Below, piece by piece: positions 33,676 to 46,200 of a stretch of DNA of 64,000 bases; within the stretch, counting starts at the first letter, position 1, and each line of letters begins with the position of its first letter. Made by a program: the position numbers and the translations under genes. Where the stretch lies: NCBI RefSeq assembly GCF_016802725.1, contig NC_052678.1, positions 3,512,501 through 3,576,500 on the forward strand. Direction: 5' to 3'. A model generated the notes under the pieces. It searched no databases and was not told the origin of the DNA. It was given only the letters and a program-made list of their open reading frames with translations. This DNA is from Solenopsis invicta (lineage: Eukaryota; Arthropoda; Insecta; Hymenoptera; Formicidae).

Positions 33676-36443
33676 TATATCAAATAAGTGTGTCTAATTC
33701 AAATTTTATGTCGTTGTATATCATTGAGCAACTTGCTGGTCTCCGTTGCGTTTATAAAACATTGGATTGATGAAATAGAAGGAACAAAAAACATTTATAA
33801 ATTGCATTAGAAATTTTTAACTTATTGATTTGGAATATTATAATAATTTTTCGTTTTATGTTGATATTTTATAACATGTAGTACCAATGTCACATAAGAA
33901 ATTGAATTTCTTTTTCTCTATCATCAATATGATATTAATTTCGAATCTGTGCAATGTTAAAAACCATTAATTTATAAATTATTTTTATTAGTCATGATAT
34001 TGCATAAACATTATATGGGAGCTTTTTTGTTAGTTGAGTTGCTGTGTTTGTATTGAATTATATTTAGACTCGATGTCTCTACCATGTTTTATCTCGATGT
34101 AATTGAAATTTTTTGCGCATAAAAATATATCTTTTTTAAATATTTTGTATTTATATATATCATTTTAATATAAATTTGTCATTGCGTTTTAATCTGATTT
34201 GTATATATACATATATATATTTTATACTTTACGATTCGCTTTATTCGTTGATGGCTCTGTTTTTAAAGAGAGTCGCTCAGGTTTCATATAAAATATTTTC
34301 TTTTTGTTACGATTGCTTATCGAACACATTTATAATACGTTTAATTCATTGTTCATCTCAAGATTACAATGATTGTAGGTTTTTCATGCATCGCATAATT
34401 TTTAAATAACAAAAAAATATTCGAACATGCGCCTGTGTTTATAACAATAATGTAGTTAAAGAGATAGGTATTAAGAAGCTATTAAAACTCGATGAACAAT
34501 TTGTTGAACAGATGTTTTGCTGTATGACGTTACCTCTTCTCACCTTGTAAAATTTGACATCTAAATTTAAAAATACATCCTATATATATCCTATAATTTT
34601 TGTCAATTATTTTCTTGTATAAATGTCATAATGAATAAAGGAAAGACGGGGGTTGTGAGATACATGTGGAGTGATGAGATACTATATTATCTCGTATAAT
34701 TCGCGTTGAATTTTACGAGCAACCATTAAAATTATTTCATTATAATCTATTTAGACATTGTAGGATGATTACTGATCAGTAGTGTTCATTACGTTTTTAT
34801 AAAACCTGAAATTCAATTTTGCATAACAGCGATTTTTACAAATATATATTCTCTATGTAATTTTGAGAAATATGTTAGATATTAATTTTTTAACTTCAGT
34901 CTAATTTGAAAACGTTGAATATAGCTTTCAAATAAGTAACTAACTCAACAAGCATAAGCCCACTCTTACAACTTTACAACTTCATAGTGAATGTTGCATA
35001 ATGCTTACTAACAACAAAGAAATGATTTTAATAAGTTATTTTTTTAATCAAAGAAATTATTTAAAAAAAATTTTTTTTTCCCAAATAAAATATGCTTTAT
35101 AAAATGTTCATAAAACCTTTTGTGGCACTTATTAGTATGTAAAATCTACAAAGAATCATTAATTTGTGATTTTTTTATAATTACAAGTGTCTTATGACAT
35201 CTATCTGTTAGTATTGCACGACTCCTTTGCTGTCTCACAAACACATCCTTTTTTCCTCTCTTTAGTAAATTATAATTTATGTTCATTCTATATATCCAAT
35301 AAACTTCTACTTGTAGAATGATTGATAAAACTAACAAACTGATATTGGTAAGAATTGTGTCGTTAATATTTAGTAAGTTAGGTTAAAAAAAAAAATAGTA
35401 TTCCATCACCCCCTTCCTTCCTCTATAAAAAACCTATATATTCGCGCGTGCCTTTGGACTGTCCCTAGAAATATTTTAAAATAATGAATGTTTCAAACTC
35501 TCACCAATTATTTATAAGTGTTTTTGCAGATTGATGTCACATTCAATCTTAAAAATTCATTTAGGCACTTTGGATAGATATTGAACGCATTAGATGGCAT
35601 TCATCCATTGTAAACTTGTATAATTTAATAGATAGTAAAGCCTCTCTGAATAAAGTCAGACAATACGAGGGTAGCAGGCGCTCAAAGCGTAGTTGACAAT
35701 ACATAATCTATTTAGCGGTATTGTACAAATTCAAATTGATTTCCTGAAATTTACATCATTTTAAATACATATGCTATCAACTGCGCCTTGAGTTCTTATT
35801 GCTCTTGTATTGTCGTTATATTATTATTAATTATATTAAAGCTAGTAATCATAAAACAACAAATAATTGTACAGTCTACTTTTATCAACAATTAAAAGTA
35901 TCAATCCAATTATTTTTTTATATTAAAGATATAGAAACAAAAAATTTTCTATCAAAACAAGTTAAATGTCTGTTTGTCGATCATAGACTTGCAGAATTCT
36001 CGATTAAGAGATCTCTAAGAGATACGTAATTAAATAAAGACAAGATAATGTAATATACATATTCACGGTATTCTGAATAACTCACATACATTCAAAAGCT
36101 TTAATCTGTTTAAATTACAGTAACCATTAGGTAGTACATAACTTTATATTTACACGATATCTGTTGTATCACTCCGATTTTCAGGTAATAGGAATCTTAT
36201 CTAAATCCCATTTTTTATGCTATATCAACATTTCTAACTCTCTCTCTTTCTCACACACACACACACACACTCTCTCTCTCTCTCTCTCTCTCTCTATTTA
36301 TTTATTTCTACAAACAAAAGAAAATCATCGTTAGTCATCACCTTGATGATCGGTATACTTTTGAGATGTACTAATCAGTACATTACCAGACTGATATTGC
36401 ACATCTCATAAAACTGTCTTAGAATCCCATAACTTTAGAACAT
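33676..36443. other. Convergent intergenic region and 3' UTRs (APPBP2 / rabaptin-5)
   Basis: AT-rich with no recognised coding exon. It should contain the 3' UTRs of both genes; an AATAAA in an ATGAATAAAGG context lies near 34633. At 36249-36296 there is a (CA)n-(CT)n compound microsatellite. Confidence 0.55.
36249..36296. repeat. (CA)n(CT)n compound microsatellite
   Basis: About 9 CA units run directly into about 13 CT units, in the presumed 3' flank of rabaptin-5. Confidence 0.9.
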
Positions 36444-39400
36444 TTAATCAGGTGTATGTGGAGGTTCTTGGCTGAAGTATGGTGCGGTATCTTGCACTAA
36501 TAAAGTATGACAAACATCACAGACTCTGGATGGTCTTTGTTTCGGTCCACTGTTCACGACGTGTGAGAGGCAAGATTGACAAAATATATGGCCACAGTGA
36601 CGGCAATGTACCTGCGTGACATTAAGTTCTTTTTTAATTTCACTATATATATATATGTATACGAACTACAGTAATAAAATTTAATTTACTTATTCAATTT
36701 ACCTTCTTTTTAGTGACTGAAAACATAGTATGACAACTAGGACATTCTTCAACATCCTCTTCATGTTGCCATCGAACTTCACTACCTGCCTGCCTAATCC
36801 TTTCCAGTTGTACCTGTGTGATCATTGAATATTACAATTCTACTTATATTCTACTAATATACTACAGTTTTAACAATTTTGAATCAATTTTATATCTCAA
36901 TAATTAAATTCGTTTATTTTATTTCTATCACCTGTAATGATTGTGATAATCTAACAAAGTCTTTCTGTACTGCCTCACTGGTATCTAATTCTTGTTGCAG
37001 ACTCATAACTCTTTGTCGTAATTCAGTTATAGCTAAATCTCCATCCTTCTTTTCTTTTTGGATTTCTTGTAGCTGTTTCTCCAACCGATCAAGTTTCTCT
37101 TCTCTATCAGCGAGCATGCGATGATCTCTTATATATTTGTCTAATTGCACCCTATAAGTAAATCATGAACAGAATAAAGTTACATGTGAACAGAATAAAG
37201 TTACATGTTAACGAGGTAGTTTGATGAGGCTGAGGCTCTACAATATCAAATCTGTCTACATCAAATTAAAAAACTGAAAGCTTCCTAGGTTTCTTGTTTT
37301 TTTCTTAATTAACATTCCTAATTAAAATTTTTGTCATAAATACCCGAATTTTGCTTTTGAAACCAGCTGCAAAGAAAATAAAGAAAAATTTGGCTTATGT
37401 AACGGCAAATGATCTTATTTTGCTACAATTTCAAGTAAATAACTTTTAAACAAATAAGTGAATCCAAATAAACTTTTGCGCAAATATTTGTTAAAGTTTC
37501 ATTATATATGTAAAAATTTGATTTAAATTGATTTAATTTGAAATGCTACTTCCTCGTCATATTTATAAATAAATACTAAAACGCGAAACACGATCTTACA
37601 TAAGTACCAAGAGCAAACAAAGAATTAAATAACTTTTAAACCAATAAGAGAATTGTGCTCAAATTTTACTCAAACGTAATAATAGAACGATCTATCAATT
37701 TTAGAAATTGTTGACAATACCTTGATGTAATAAGTACATTCATAAGGAATCATAATATTAAGGTGCACATTTTTTTTTAGCCATCTAGCCAATATATGTA
37801 GTCGCTCACCTCAAGCCGCTTATTTCATTTTTTAACACAGCATTATCCTGTTCCTTAACCCTATTTTCTTGCTCCATTTGTTCTCTCAGTAAAGTAACCT
37901 CGTATCGCAGCGTCTCTTCCTTCTCCTGTGCAACTTCTTGTGCTACTTTGGCTGTAATTAAATCCTCGCGCACCTTTAAAAGACTCATATGTAATTCTTC
38001 AACAGTGTTCGGCATGTTGATGCTCTCACTTTGAAGCTGCTGCGAATGCTTGCTATGTTTACCCACAAGATTTTCATTCTCCATCTGAAGTCTGCAAGTA
38101 TATCGCTGGATTTTAAATAAAGCTTTATCAATAATATACTATAGCAATATCATTTATCTCTTTATTAGATAATTTAACTTCGCATGTATATGATATCTAT
38201 TAAAAGTGAATTTATCAAATTTATTAAAAAATGAATTGTCTTACGCTGTCAGATGTCTCTGTACTTCTTCCCTGCCTCGTGTCAATTTACAAAGTTCCTC
38301 CGAGACACTCCTTTGAATTTGTTCAAAAGTTTTCTTTAACTCTAATAAATTTTGCTGCGCCGTCTGCGAGGTAACAGTGAGCTCTGCAACTTTGATTTTA
38401 TGCTCTTCCTTCTTCTCATTCCACTTTTCCTCCATCTCCTTTCGAAATTCAACTTCCTTAGCTAGATCCTCCCTTTGAGCATGCAGCATACGTTGTGAAT
38501 CCAACAACTGCTTCTCCAAGTCCTTGGCAGTCGCTTCTACTTTGACTAATTGTGCTTCGTAGTTCGCACACATATCACACGACGGCTCGAAGGAACCGGG
38601 TTCCTGTTGTTGCCGTCTCTTTAACAGAACTTCTTTACATTTTTGTAATTCGTCGTCGGTTGACCTAAGTTTCTCTTTTAAAGCTTTTATTTCCTCCTCG
38701 AGCGGAACAACCAACGAACGTAAAACTTCCGCGTCTTCTTGCGCCTATAAAACAACACAGCTTTTATCTACGTCGCGATAAATGTTGCAAATGTTATTGC
38801 TGTAAGACAAGCGTTGATCTTAAAGCGTCTAAAGAGATATTAGTATTGTTAAACGTATTATGAAAAACATATAAGTACCTGAGTAAAGCCCATTTAATTT
38901 ATTATATTTTAATATAATGAATTTTATTTTAATTAACTCTATTTTTAAAAATTTTATTAAACAAAGTTTATGAAAAAAGAGTTAGATAAAAACTAGTTAA
39001 AAAATTAAAAATTTAATAATAAGATTAATTTTTAACTTAGTTAATTTTAAACAATTTAACTTTTAATTTTAGCTTTAAGTTAGTTTTTAAACATAAACTT
39101 GGATTTATTAAATTTTTCCCAAGTTAAAAATATATCTATGTACAAAAAAATGTTTTTTAAATTGAAAAAACATTTCTTTGTTCTTTTATATAAATTTAAT
39201 TTGTAAATAAAATATAAAAATTTTATTTGATAATTCATATTATAATTATTTTTAATAAACTAACTTTAAAAGCTTACAAATTCCCAATTTATATGAATAA
39301 TGCTTTTCAAAATTAACTTTTAATTTAATTTAATATTAATGTAACTTTTAATTGAGTTAGTTTTTTGTTCATGTTACTTTTTAACACATAACAAAATTAA

Positions 39401-40458
39401 TTTTATAATATATTTTATTAACTTTAATTTAGTTCAAAAAATATATTACCAACCCTGATAAAAAATAAATTAAGAGGGCCTTAGTCAGCGTTTGTACATT
39501 ACAAATTTGATTGGACACAAAGAGTTAATGCTTCATGCAATTTTAGATTTACGTACATATTTTTTTACCTTCCTCATGCTCTCTTCTAAATTGTCAGGAC
39601 CTAGCGACAAAGAGTCCGCGCCTAATTGGGAAACCACTTTTCTAGCTAATGTCTTAGTTACAGTAGACAACGAGATTTGCGGCCCGTCCGTTGGCGGATC
39701 GCGCGGCAACTGCGTTTTCAGCAACGCGTTCTCGTCTTGAAGCCTTGAAAGAACAGATTGCAATTTGGACACCTCGCTGATGAGCTGCTTCCTCGAGCAG
39801 GAGGATTCCTCCACTGTTTCGTGTATGACCTGTTGCAACGTCGCTATTTCCTCCTGGGCCTTCCTCTTCTCCATCATTATATCATTTTGTATCTTAAGAT
39901 CTGCAACAACTAATTGGCTCTTAGCCTCGTCCAATTCGTTCTTTAGTCTTAGATTTTCCTTCTGCAGGCCCATATTTTCCTCCAGTCTCCGCTTCAATTC
40001 CTCTGCAAAAGAAATTGATTCCTGGATTCAGTTTAACCGCCAAAGAGTTAATCGCACCAGGGTTTAAGTTTACTCATGTTACGTACCTTCCTTTTGAAGG
40101 AACAATTCCTTCATCTTGGCCCTTTGTACATTAAACTCCTCTCGCATCTTAACGTTCTCTGACTCCAATCGGCTGATCCTCGCTTGTGGATCCTCTGAAT
40201 TGTAACAGACACTCTTAATGAAGTTAAATCGCATCGTGAAGAGGAATCTCCACGTTAACAGACAGACAACGACGAACAAGCGGAGTAAAATGCGCTTTCC
40301 TAACCGATGCGTTTAAACATCAAGTTTTCGCATCTTTTCTTTCTCTACCTATCTCTCTCTTACACACATACACTACAAAGACCTAGGCAAGAATTACTGC
40401 TCAATAACGTACCGTTTCCGTTCGCTCTGACCGTCTGATCGTCCTGGTTCTCCATCAT
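36444..40458 (-). CDS. Rbpn-5: Rabaptin-5 homologue (Rab GTPase-binding effector 1) with C-terminal FYVE-like zinc finger
   Basis: Rabaptin-5 is a Rab5 effector on early endosomes that partners with the exchange factor Rabex-5. Predicted exons, in transcription order: 40413-40458, 40087-40194, 39569-40002, 38245-38744, 37810-38091, 36932-37151, 36703-36813, 36444-36611; 622 aa. The body is long coiled coil: QARISRLESENVKMREEFN, LKRRLEENMGLQKENLRLKN, VVPLEEEIKALKEKLRS, LQMENENLVGKHSKHSQQLQ (close to the rabaptin KHS motif), EELHMSLLKVREDLITAKVA, and SEAVQKDFVRLSQSLQVQLE-RIRQAG, the rabaptin Rab5-binding region. The last two exons encode CPSCHTMFSVTKKKVHCRHC, GHIFCQSC, PSRVCDVCHTLL, an eight-Cys/His FYVE-type finger. 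Its basic motif reads KKVHCR rather than R(R/K)HHCR, so PI3P affinity may be reduced. Two ATGs in a row (40458 and 40455) could start; I used the first. It diverges from ZFYVE1. Confidence 0.92.
37300..37720. repeat. Dispersed repeat, family G, copy 1
   Basis: In a rabaptin-5 intron. It matches 48890-49300 over about 400 bp in the same order: GTCATAAATACCCGAATTTT / GTCATAAATATCCGATTTTT, GAAACCAGCTGCAAAGAAAA / GAAACAGTTGCAAAAAAGAA, TTTTGCTACAATTTCAAGTA / TTTTGCTACAGTTTTAGGTG, AATTAAATAACTTTTAAACC / AATTAAATAACTTTTAAAAC, ATAAGAGAATTGTGCTCAAA / ATAAGAGAATTCTGCTCAAA. Confidence 0.75.
38885..39458. mobile_element. MITE, family A, copy 4 (inverted)
   Basis: Ends ATATTACCAACCCTG at about 39458, the complement of the family A start, and contains AACTTTAATTTAGTT and AAAATTAATTTTATAA strings in the opposite orientation to copy 2. 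The left end near 38885 lacks a clear inverted repeat. In a rabaptin-5 intron. Confidence 0.6.
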
Positions 40459-43257
40459 TCGATTATTTAGCGCGGACAAGGACGACAACTTTGCCGGGGT
40501 GGGTCACTGCCACGGACACAGATTCGGAGAGCATATCTCGGAGCTCATCCGAGTCTCGTGGCCGCTTCTCGACGACGACGACGACGATAACGACGACGAC
40601 GACGATAACGACGACGACGACGACGATGATGACGATGACGGCATGCCGACAGGCCAGTGATGTCACTGGCTCATAGCGACTCCAGCGAAACCTGGTCCTG
40701 GTGAAACGGAGCACTCGAGAATGAAGATCACGGACAGTCACGGATTTCACAGAAGCGAGCTCGAGAACCGGGATCGACTTTGCTCGACCAGCGATTTTAT
40801 TCAATTTTGCTGATTGATGCGTCCACCACTTATATATAATTAGTAAGACCTGGTAAGACCTGCTCCTCCCGGCTGCACCTTCCGCGTTCGAAATCATTCA
40901 CGATTTTCCATCTCTATCTGTCCCTTGGAGAATGTTGTACATCTGTCTTCCTCTTGGAGTGTAGAAAGTGCAAGAAAGTATAACCGGAGCGGTGCGCCTC
41001 AGTCGATTACTATCGACACTCTCGATCGTTCGAATCGATACTCTACTCTCGATATACAGGATATTGAAAAATTACGCGGAGCGTACTGCACAGTGTTCAA
41101 AAGTCTCGAAAAACTGGAAAAAATCTCAAAAACTTTACCGATACACGCGAAATTTGGTACACAAGAGTTATTGGGATCGCTGACTTTGAATGTAAAATCA
41201 AAATTTTGAAAAACAAATGGGCGGATCCAATATGGCGACATGATGCAGTAAAAATTTTTAAGGTCGGTATTCATAGCCGATTTTTATATTTAAGACCGTC
41301 TTGAGCATTGTCTTAAAATATCATCAACCAACTAGAGAGCCGTATTATCATTTTAAGACATAAATTATCATTTTAAGATTATCTTAAAATAATTAATACT
41401 ATAAATACCTGTCTAAATCAATATTATATTCAATATTATACTAAGATAATTGGTATTTTCAGATAATAGACCTAGTGAAAAAAATTCTCATACTTTCACA
41501 TAATAATATTTTTAAAAATTTTTTGTATTTTAATTTAAATTTATGAAAATTTTTGAAAAAATGCCTCAAACTTCTGATTAACGTCTGATTTTATAAGTTT
41601 TCTTCAGAAATAAGTAGAAAAGCTTAAAAATCTTAGAATATCTAATGTCAATAAATCAAGTTCGTGAAAGTAATTATAATCTACAATAATGAAAAAACAA
41701 GGCCAATTAAAGTTTGAAATGGTCGAATTTTTTACCTATTAAATTTTGAAACTTCCATAGTTTAAATAAATAGATACTACACATTTGACGTAAATCTTAA
41801 GATATTTCAGAATTTACATATATAAAGAATTCCAGAAAGAATGCAGCTTCGAAAGTGTTCCAATTAGTATAAAAAGTCGGAGAAATTTTTTAAAAAGTTA
41901 TAAAATTCTATAGAAATGTTAAAAAATTACATAAAAATTCTAAGAAAAATTTTTATTGCAAAGAATTTTATCTCGGCTCGATTCCTCGATGTCGGCAAAA
42001 AATATCACCTGTTGAATAATCGAACGAAAAAAATAAGTATCATCTATAAGAGCAGATCTAAATTTCGATTCTCGCTCGAATTGTAGAGATTCATTCGAGT
42101 GTCCCGAATTCGCAAATAAAAATAATATAACAAGAAAGTTCTCGAAAATTTAAGTAAAACAGTTATCGATAAATTTTTATTTTAAACAATATTTTTTTTC
42201 TCAGACATATAAAAAGTTGATCTCGCCATTTTAAATTAAATTTAAAAACAGCCAACTTTAAAGTTGAACGTACTGATTTCCTTGTCCATTATCTACAAAT
42301 AATAATTTAAAATTACTTGTACGAAACGTGATATTAATTTTTTAATTAAAATAATTAAAAAATCAGATTATAGAACGATCAGTTTTAAATTCTGCAGGTG
42401 ATCTATAACTTATAAATTTAATCGGCCAATTAATTTAAACAGGAAATGCGTTTAAACTCACGGCCGAGAAAAAAAATTCGCGCGCAAGCAGCGAGAAAAA
42501 TTTCCCTATGCAAATCCGCGAACACCCTGTATGTACATCGTGTTCTAAACAATGCGCTTTTTCATCAACAACAAAAAAGTCACGAGTCGTTCAAATCACA
42601 AATTGTCACGAGGCGAGTCGAGGCGGGTCGCCCGTTGCAAAAACGGAAGCTCCAGTGATTCGCAACAGTGTCGCGTACAAACGTTAAAATTGTCTCGGTT
42701 GAAAAGCGCGTGCAACGATCCCGATCGACGTGCTCCCTCTCGAACGCGTGACGAGCGAGAAATCGCAAACCGTTGGTGATCGGAGGCAAACGTCCCGGCG
42801 CAGATTAACTGTCAACAGTGTCATCAGTGTCATCGAGCCGCGGTAGCCACCGGGTGACGTATGACTCCGAGTTAGTACGCAGACAATTTGCGGCTGGCAA
42901 CCGAGCCCGCAATGGCGATGTAATCGTCGCGCGTCGATTCTCCTGAGTCACGGTTTGCTCCCGCGAGCTCGGGTCTCGTTGGGTCTCGTTCTCGATTAAG
43001 CGCACGCCGAGCCACCGTCGTGGTTGGAAGTGGGAGAGGAGGTAGGTATCGTCATTCTCCCTTGTGTTGTTCCCGCGTATTTACGCAGTAGTTGCGCGCG
43101 ATGTTGTCGTGGACGCCGTCGGTCCAGTGCCGATCTGTGATTGCCCGTCGGTGATTGCCGCAACGTCGAGCATGTCACCCCGGACGACAGAGATTTGAGT
43201 GTTGATCTGTTTTTCTTCAAGGTAACGACCACGCCGCCGCGCGGTTCGACGAGCGCC
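40459..43257. promoter_or_regulatory. Divergent promoter region, rabaptin-5 (-) and ZFYVE1 (+)
   Basis: GC-rich flanks at both genes (about 40460-40900 and 42600-43257) enclose an AT-rich middle. Beside rabaptin-5 is a GAC/GAT trinucleotide repeat (40574-40628). At 41265-41410 a string AAGGTCGGTATTCATAGCCG followed by repeated ATCATTTTAAGA suggests a decayed repeat. Near 42520-42533 is a solo CGAACACCCTGTATG end. On the ZFYVE1 side, TTCAAGGTAACG at 43216 could be the donor of a 5' UTR exon, but ATG 43258 lies 37 bp past it in the same open frame. Confidence 0.45.
40574..40630. repeat. GAC-type trinucleotide repeat
   Basis: About 19 near-perfect GAC/GAT/GATAAC units in the rabaptin-5 5' region. 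It generates a poly-Val/poly-Thr frame that is not a gene. Confidence 0.85.
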
Positions 43258-46200
43258 ATGAGCACACTGTGGAAACCCTGGCCGGAAACCTTGAAGGCGG
43301 AATCGACGGGACCGGCGATCATGAAGAGTCTGGACAGCTGTCTGGACCACGACTTTGACGACCTACCCGAGTTCGCTCCGTTCAATCCGTTTACCATGAA
43401 GAAGAATTCTCTGGTAACCTCCTGCACCAAGTGCCATAACAACAACAACAAGAGTTTCCTGCTGCTCGACGAGCAGGAGATTTTGCAGGTTTCCGATGTG
43501 GAGGAGTTTGTGAGAAAGTTGAACTGCACGGACAACGACACAAAAGTCAAAGTCGTATCGATATTTGGTAATACGGGTGATGGCAAGAGCCACACCATGA
43601 ACCAGGTGTTTTTCAGGGGCGAGGAGGTATTTCAAACGTCGAACGAACAAAATTGTTGTACGTTGGGCGTCTGGGTGGCGTTCGATCCAATTCTCAATGT
43701 TGTTTGTTTGGATACGGAAGGTTTACAAGGTATAATATGCTTTGTGTTATTATTCTCTAAAATTAATCCTCCGAATAAATATGTGGGTCAAAAAAAGCTT
43801 GTAACTGTAAAACTAGCAACGTTCATCTAAAATAAAATATTTAATGAACAATATTTATCAAAATGAATATAAAATCAACTACAGTTTAAATAAATGTTTC
43901 AGGAATGATGAATAAAATGGGACGATTTTGACCTCCAAAGTGAAAAATATAAATACAGTATATTTTCTTTTAGTTCTTAACTTGCTGAATCTGATTCTGA
44001 CCTTTACAAAATTTTTATTTATCAGGAAAGTATTAAAATCAATACATACACTGCCAAGTTAGTATGATGTACTTTGTTATAGTTTTTGTCACTAATTTTT
44101 TTTCTAAAAATTTGTGAATTACAAATCAAGAAAATTTTGATGTGTATGGCATATTTATTGTTAATGAATTATTAAGAAAACATGATGAAAAAAACAAGTT
44201 TATCTGAAAAAGAAAAATGAGATTTAAATTTTAAAGTAGTTTCTCAAAAATTTTTCCTAACTACCAATAAAGTCCCATGAAAATCTATGATTTTCAAGGA
44301 TTTAATTCAGGATTTAATTACACAGGATTAGATATATTTTTATTATATTTTTTAAACTAAATTAAGTTAAAGTTAATAGCTTATAAAATTACGTTAAAAG
44401 TTACATGAACAAAAATTAAAGTCAATTAAAAGTTATCTTTGGAGACCAAAATCAGACCGTTTTATTTATCTTTTTGAATGTTCTTTTTTTAAAGTACTTT
44501 AAAGGTAAGGAAAATAACAACGTCAAAACAGACCCAAGCGCTCATGAAAAAGTATTAAAAAAAACCATGTTTACTCAAGTATTGATTGTTCATGCCAAAT
44601 TCTACAAGTTTGCATCGTTTATTGTAGGTGTTACAAATTCTGAGAACGATCGGATGAGATTGTTACTCAAGGTACTCGCGATCTCCGACATCGTGGTTTA
44701 CGGAATCCATTCTGAAAGGCTGAACAGGGACATGTTCACATTTTTTGGTACCGCGTCATGTGCTTACAGTCATCACTTGAAAGCTGCCTTACAAGCGATA
44801 GGACAGAAGGAGGGAAACTCTACCTCGTTGAGCAAGCTCGGACCAAGTGTCATAGTGCTGCATGAAACCAGACACACCAAACCTTTGATCAACAGTACAT
44901 ATTGCTACTCTCTCAGAATGACAGTAATTTCAAACTGAGAACTTTATTATACGACTGATAATCGCCTCACCGTTCGCGACGTGATTGATTGATTCTTTTA
45001 CAGACGGATCGGAAAGCGCGGAAGACATCCTGAGAGAAAGATTCAACCAAATGAACCAGAAGATTGATGCTTTTAACTCTATTAAATACATCGGTTTGCA
45101 AACGGTGAATGATATAACGGATTACGAACAATTGCGATCCGCTATTATGAACGAATTGGCCAACACGACGGTTCGTTCAGCTAGAAAACCCCACCTGGTA
45201 TACAACATACTTAAGAACCTGAACGACCAGTTATCTAGCGAGACAGAGAGCGTTTCCAATACTTTATTCCCGGATCAGTATTTTACTTGTCCCGTCAAAT
45301 GTCTGAGCTGTGAGAATGGCTGTAATAACAGTATGGGACATCTTCGTGATGGAAAACCACACAGTAGCAATACCAGGTTGATAGTTTTAGTTTTTTAACA
45401 AATAGTACAAAACTCGATCAAGTCTAATAAGATAAAAGTGTAATTATTACTGCATAATTTAAATGATAAAACTTCAAATTTATTAAACACAAAAATAATT
45501 TAAAGACGAACGTTTCTGCTCACTTTGAAGTTATCCTCAGCATAACATATAGTTTTTTTTTTATATGTTGCTTTAATCATGTAACTATTTCCTTTGACTG
45601 ATGGCATTTGTGTTGCAATAGGTGCAAGTTCCAATGTCAATATGAAAATTCAATATACATATGCAAAAAGTGTTACAAGAATGGAAACGAAGTTGAGGTG
45701 AATAGGCGATACTATGAGGAAAATCAGAATAGCTGGATTAGTTTCGCTAAAAATGCCTGGTCAGGATATGTCATAGAATGCCCGCATTGTGGAGAGATCT
45801 ACAAAAGTAGACAGTATTGGTACGGCAATAATGCAGAGGACATCGCCATACGCAAGAAGATCACGCACGTGTGGAATTCAGTAAGTATTCCATCGAAAGG
45901 TGAAAAGCTTTTCTCATCCTCAACACATTTTCTTCTATATAATTCTCTTTTTTGATCATTAAGTAATTTCAACATCCGTATTCCCTTTCAGTCGAACCGT
46001 TCTATAGCTCCTCAGAATACAGCACAACGGGTTATCGACAGCGTTTCGTACATCACTGAGGCCGTAACGAATGTTTCTCTGCAGCCGACGAAAGCGCTAA
46101 AAGCCTGGGCCGCGGATCAGGTGGCGCCGTCCTATTGGCGATCGAACAACGAGATAAAACAATGTCATCAGTGCAAAATCTCATTTAGCCCGACAGACGA

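Noticed and set aside
40463..40897. 144-aa minus-strand frame with a poly-Val stretch
   Set aside because: Generated by the GAC trinucleotide repeat upstream of rabaptin-5.
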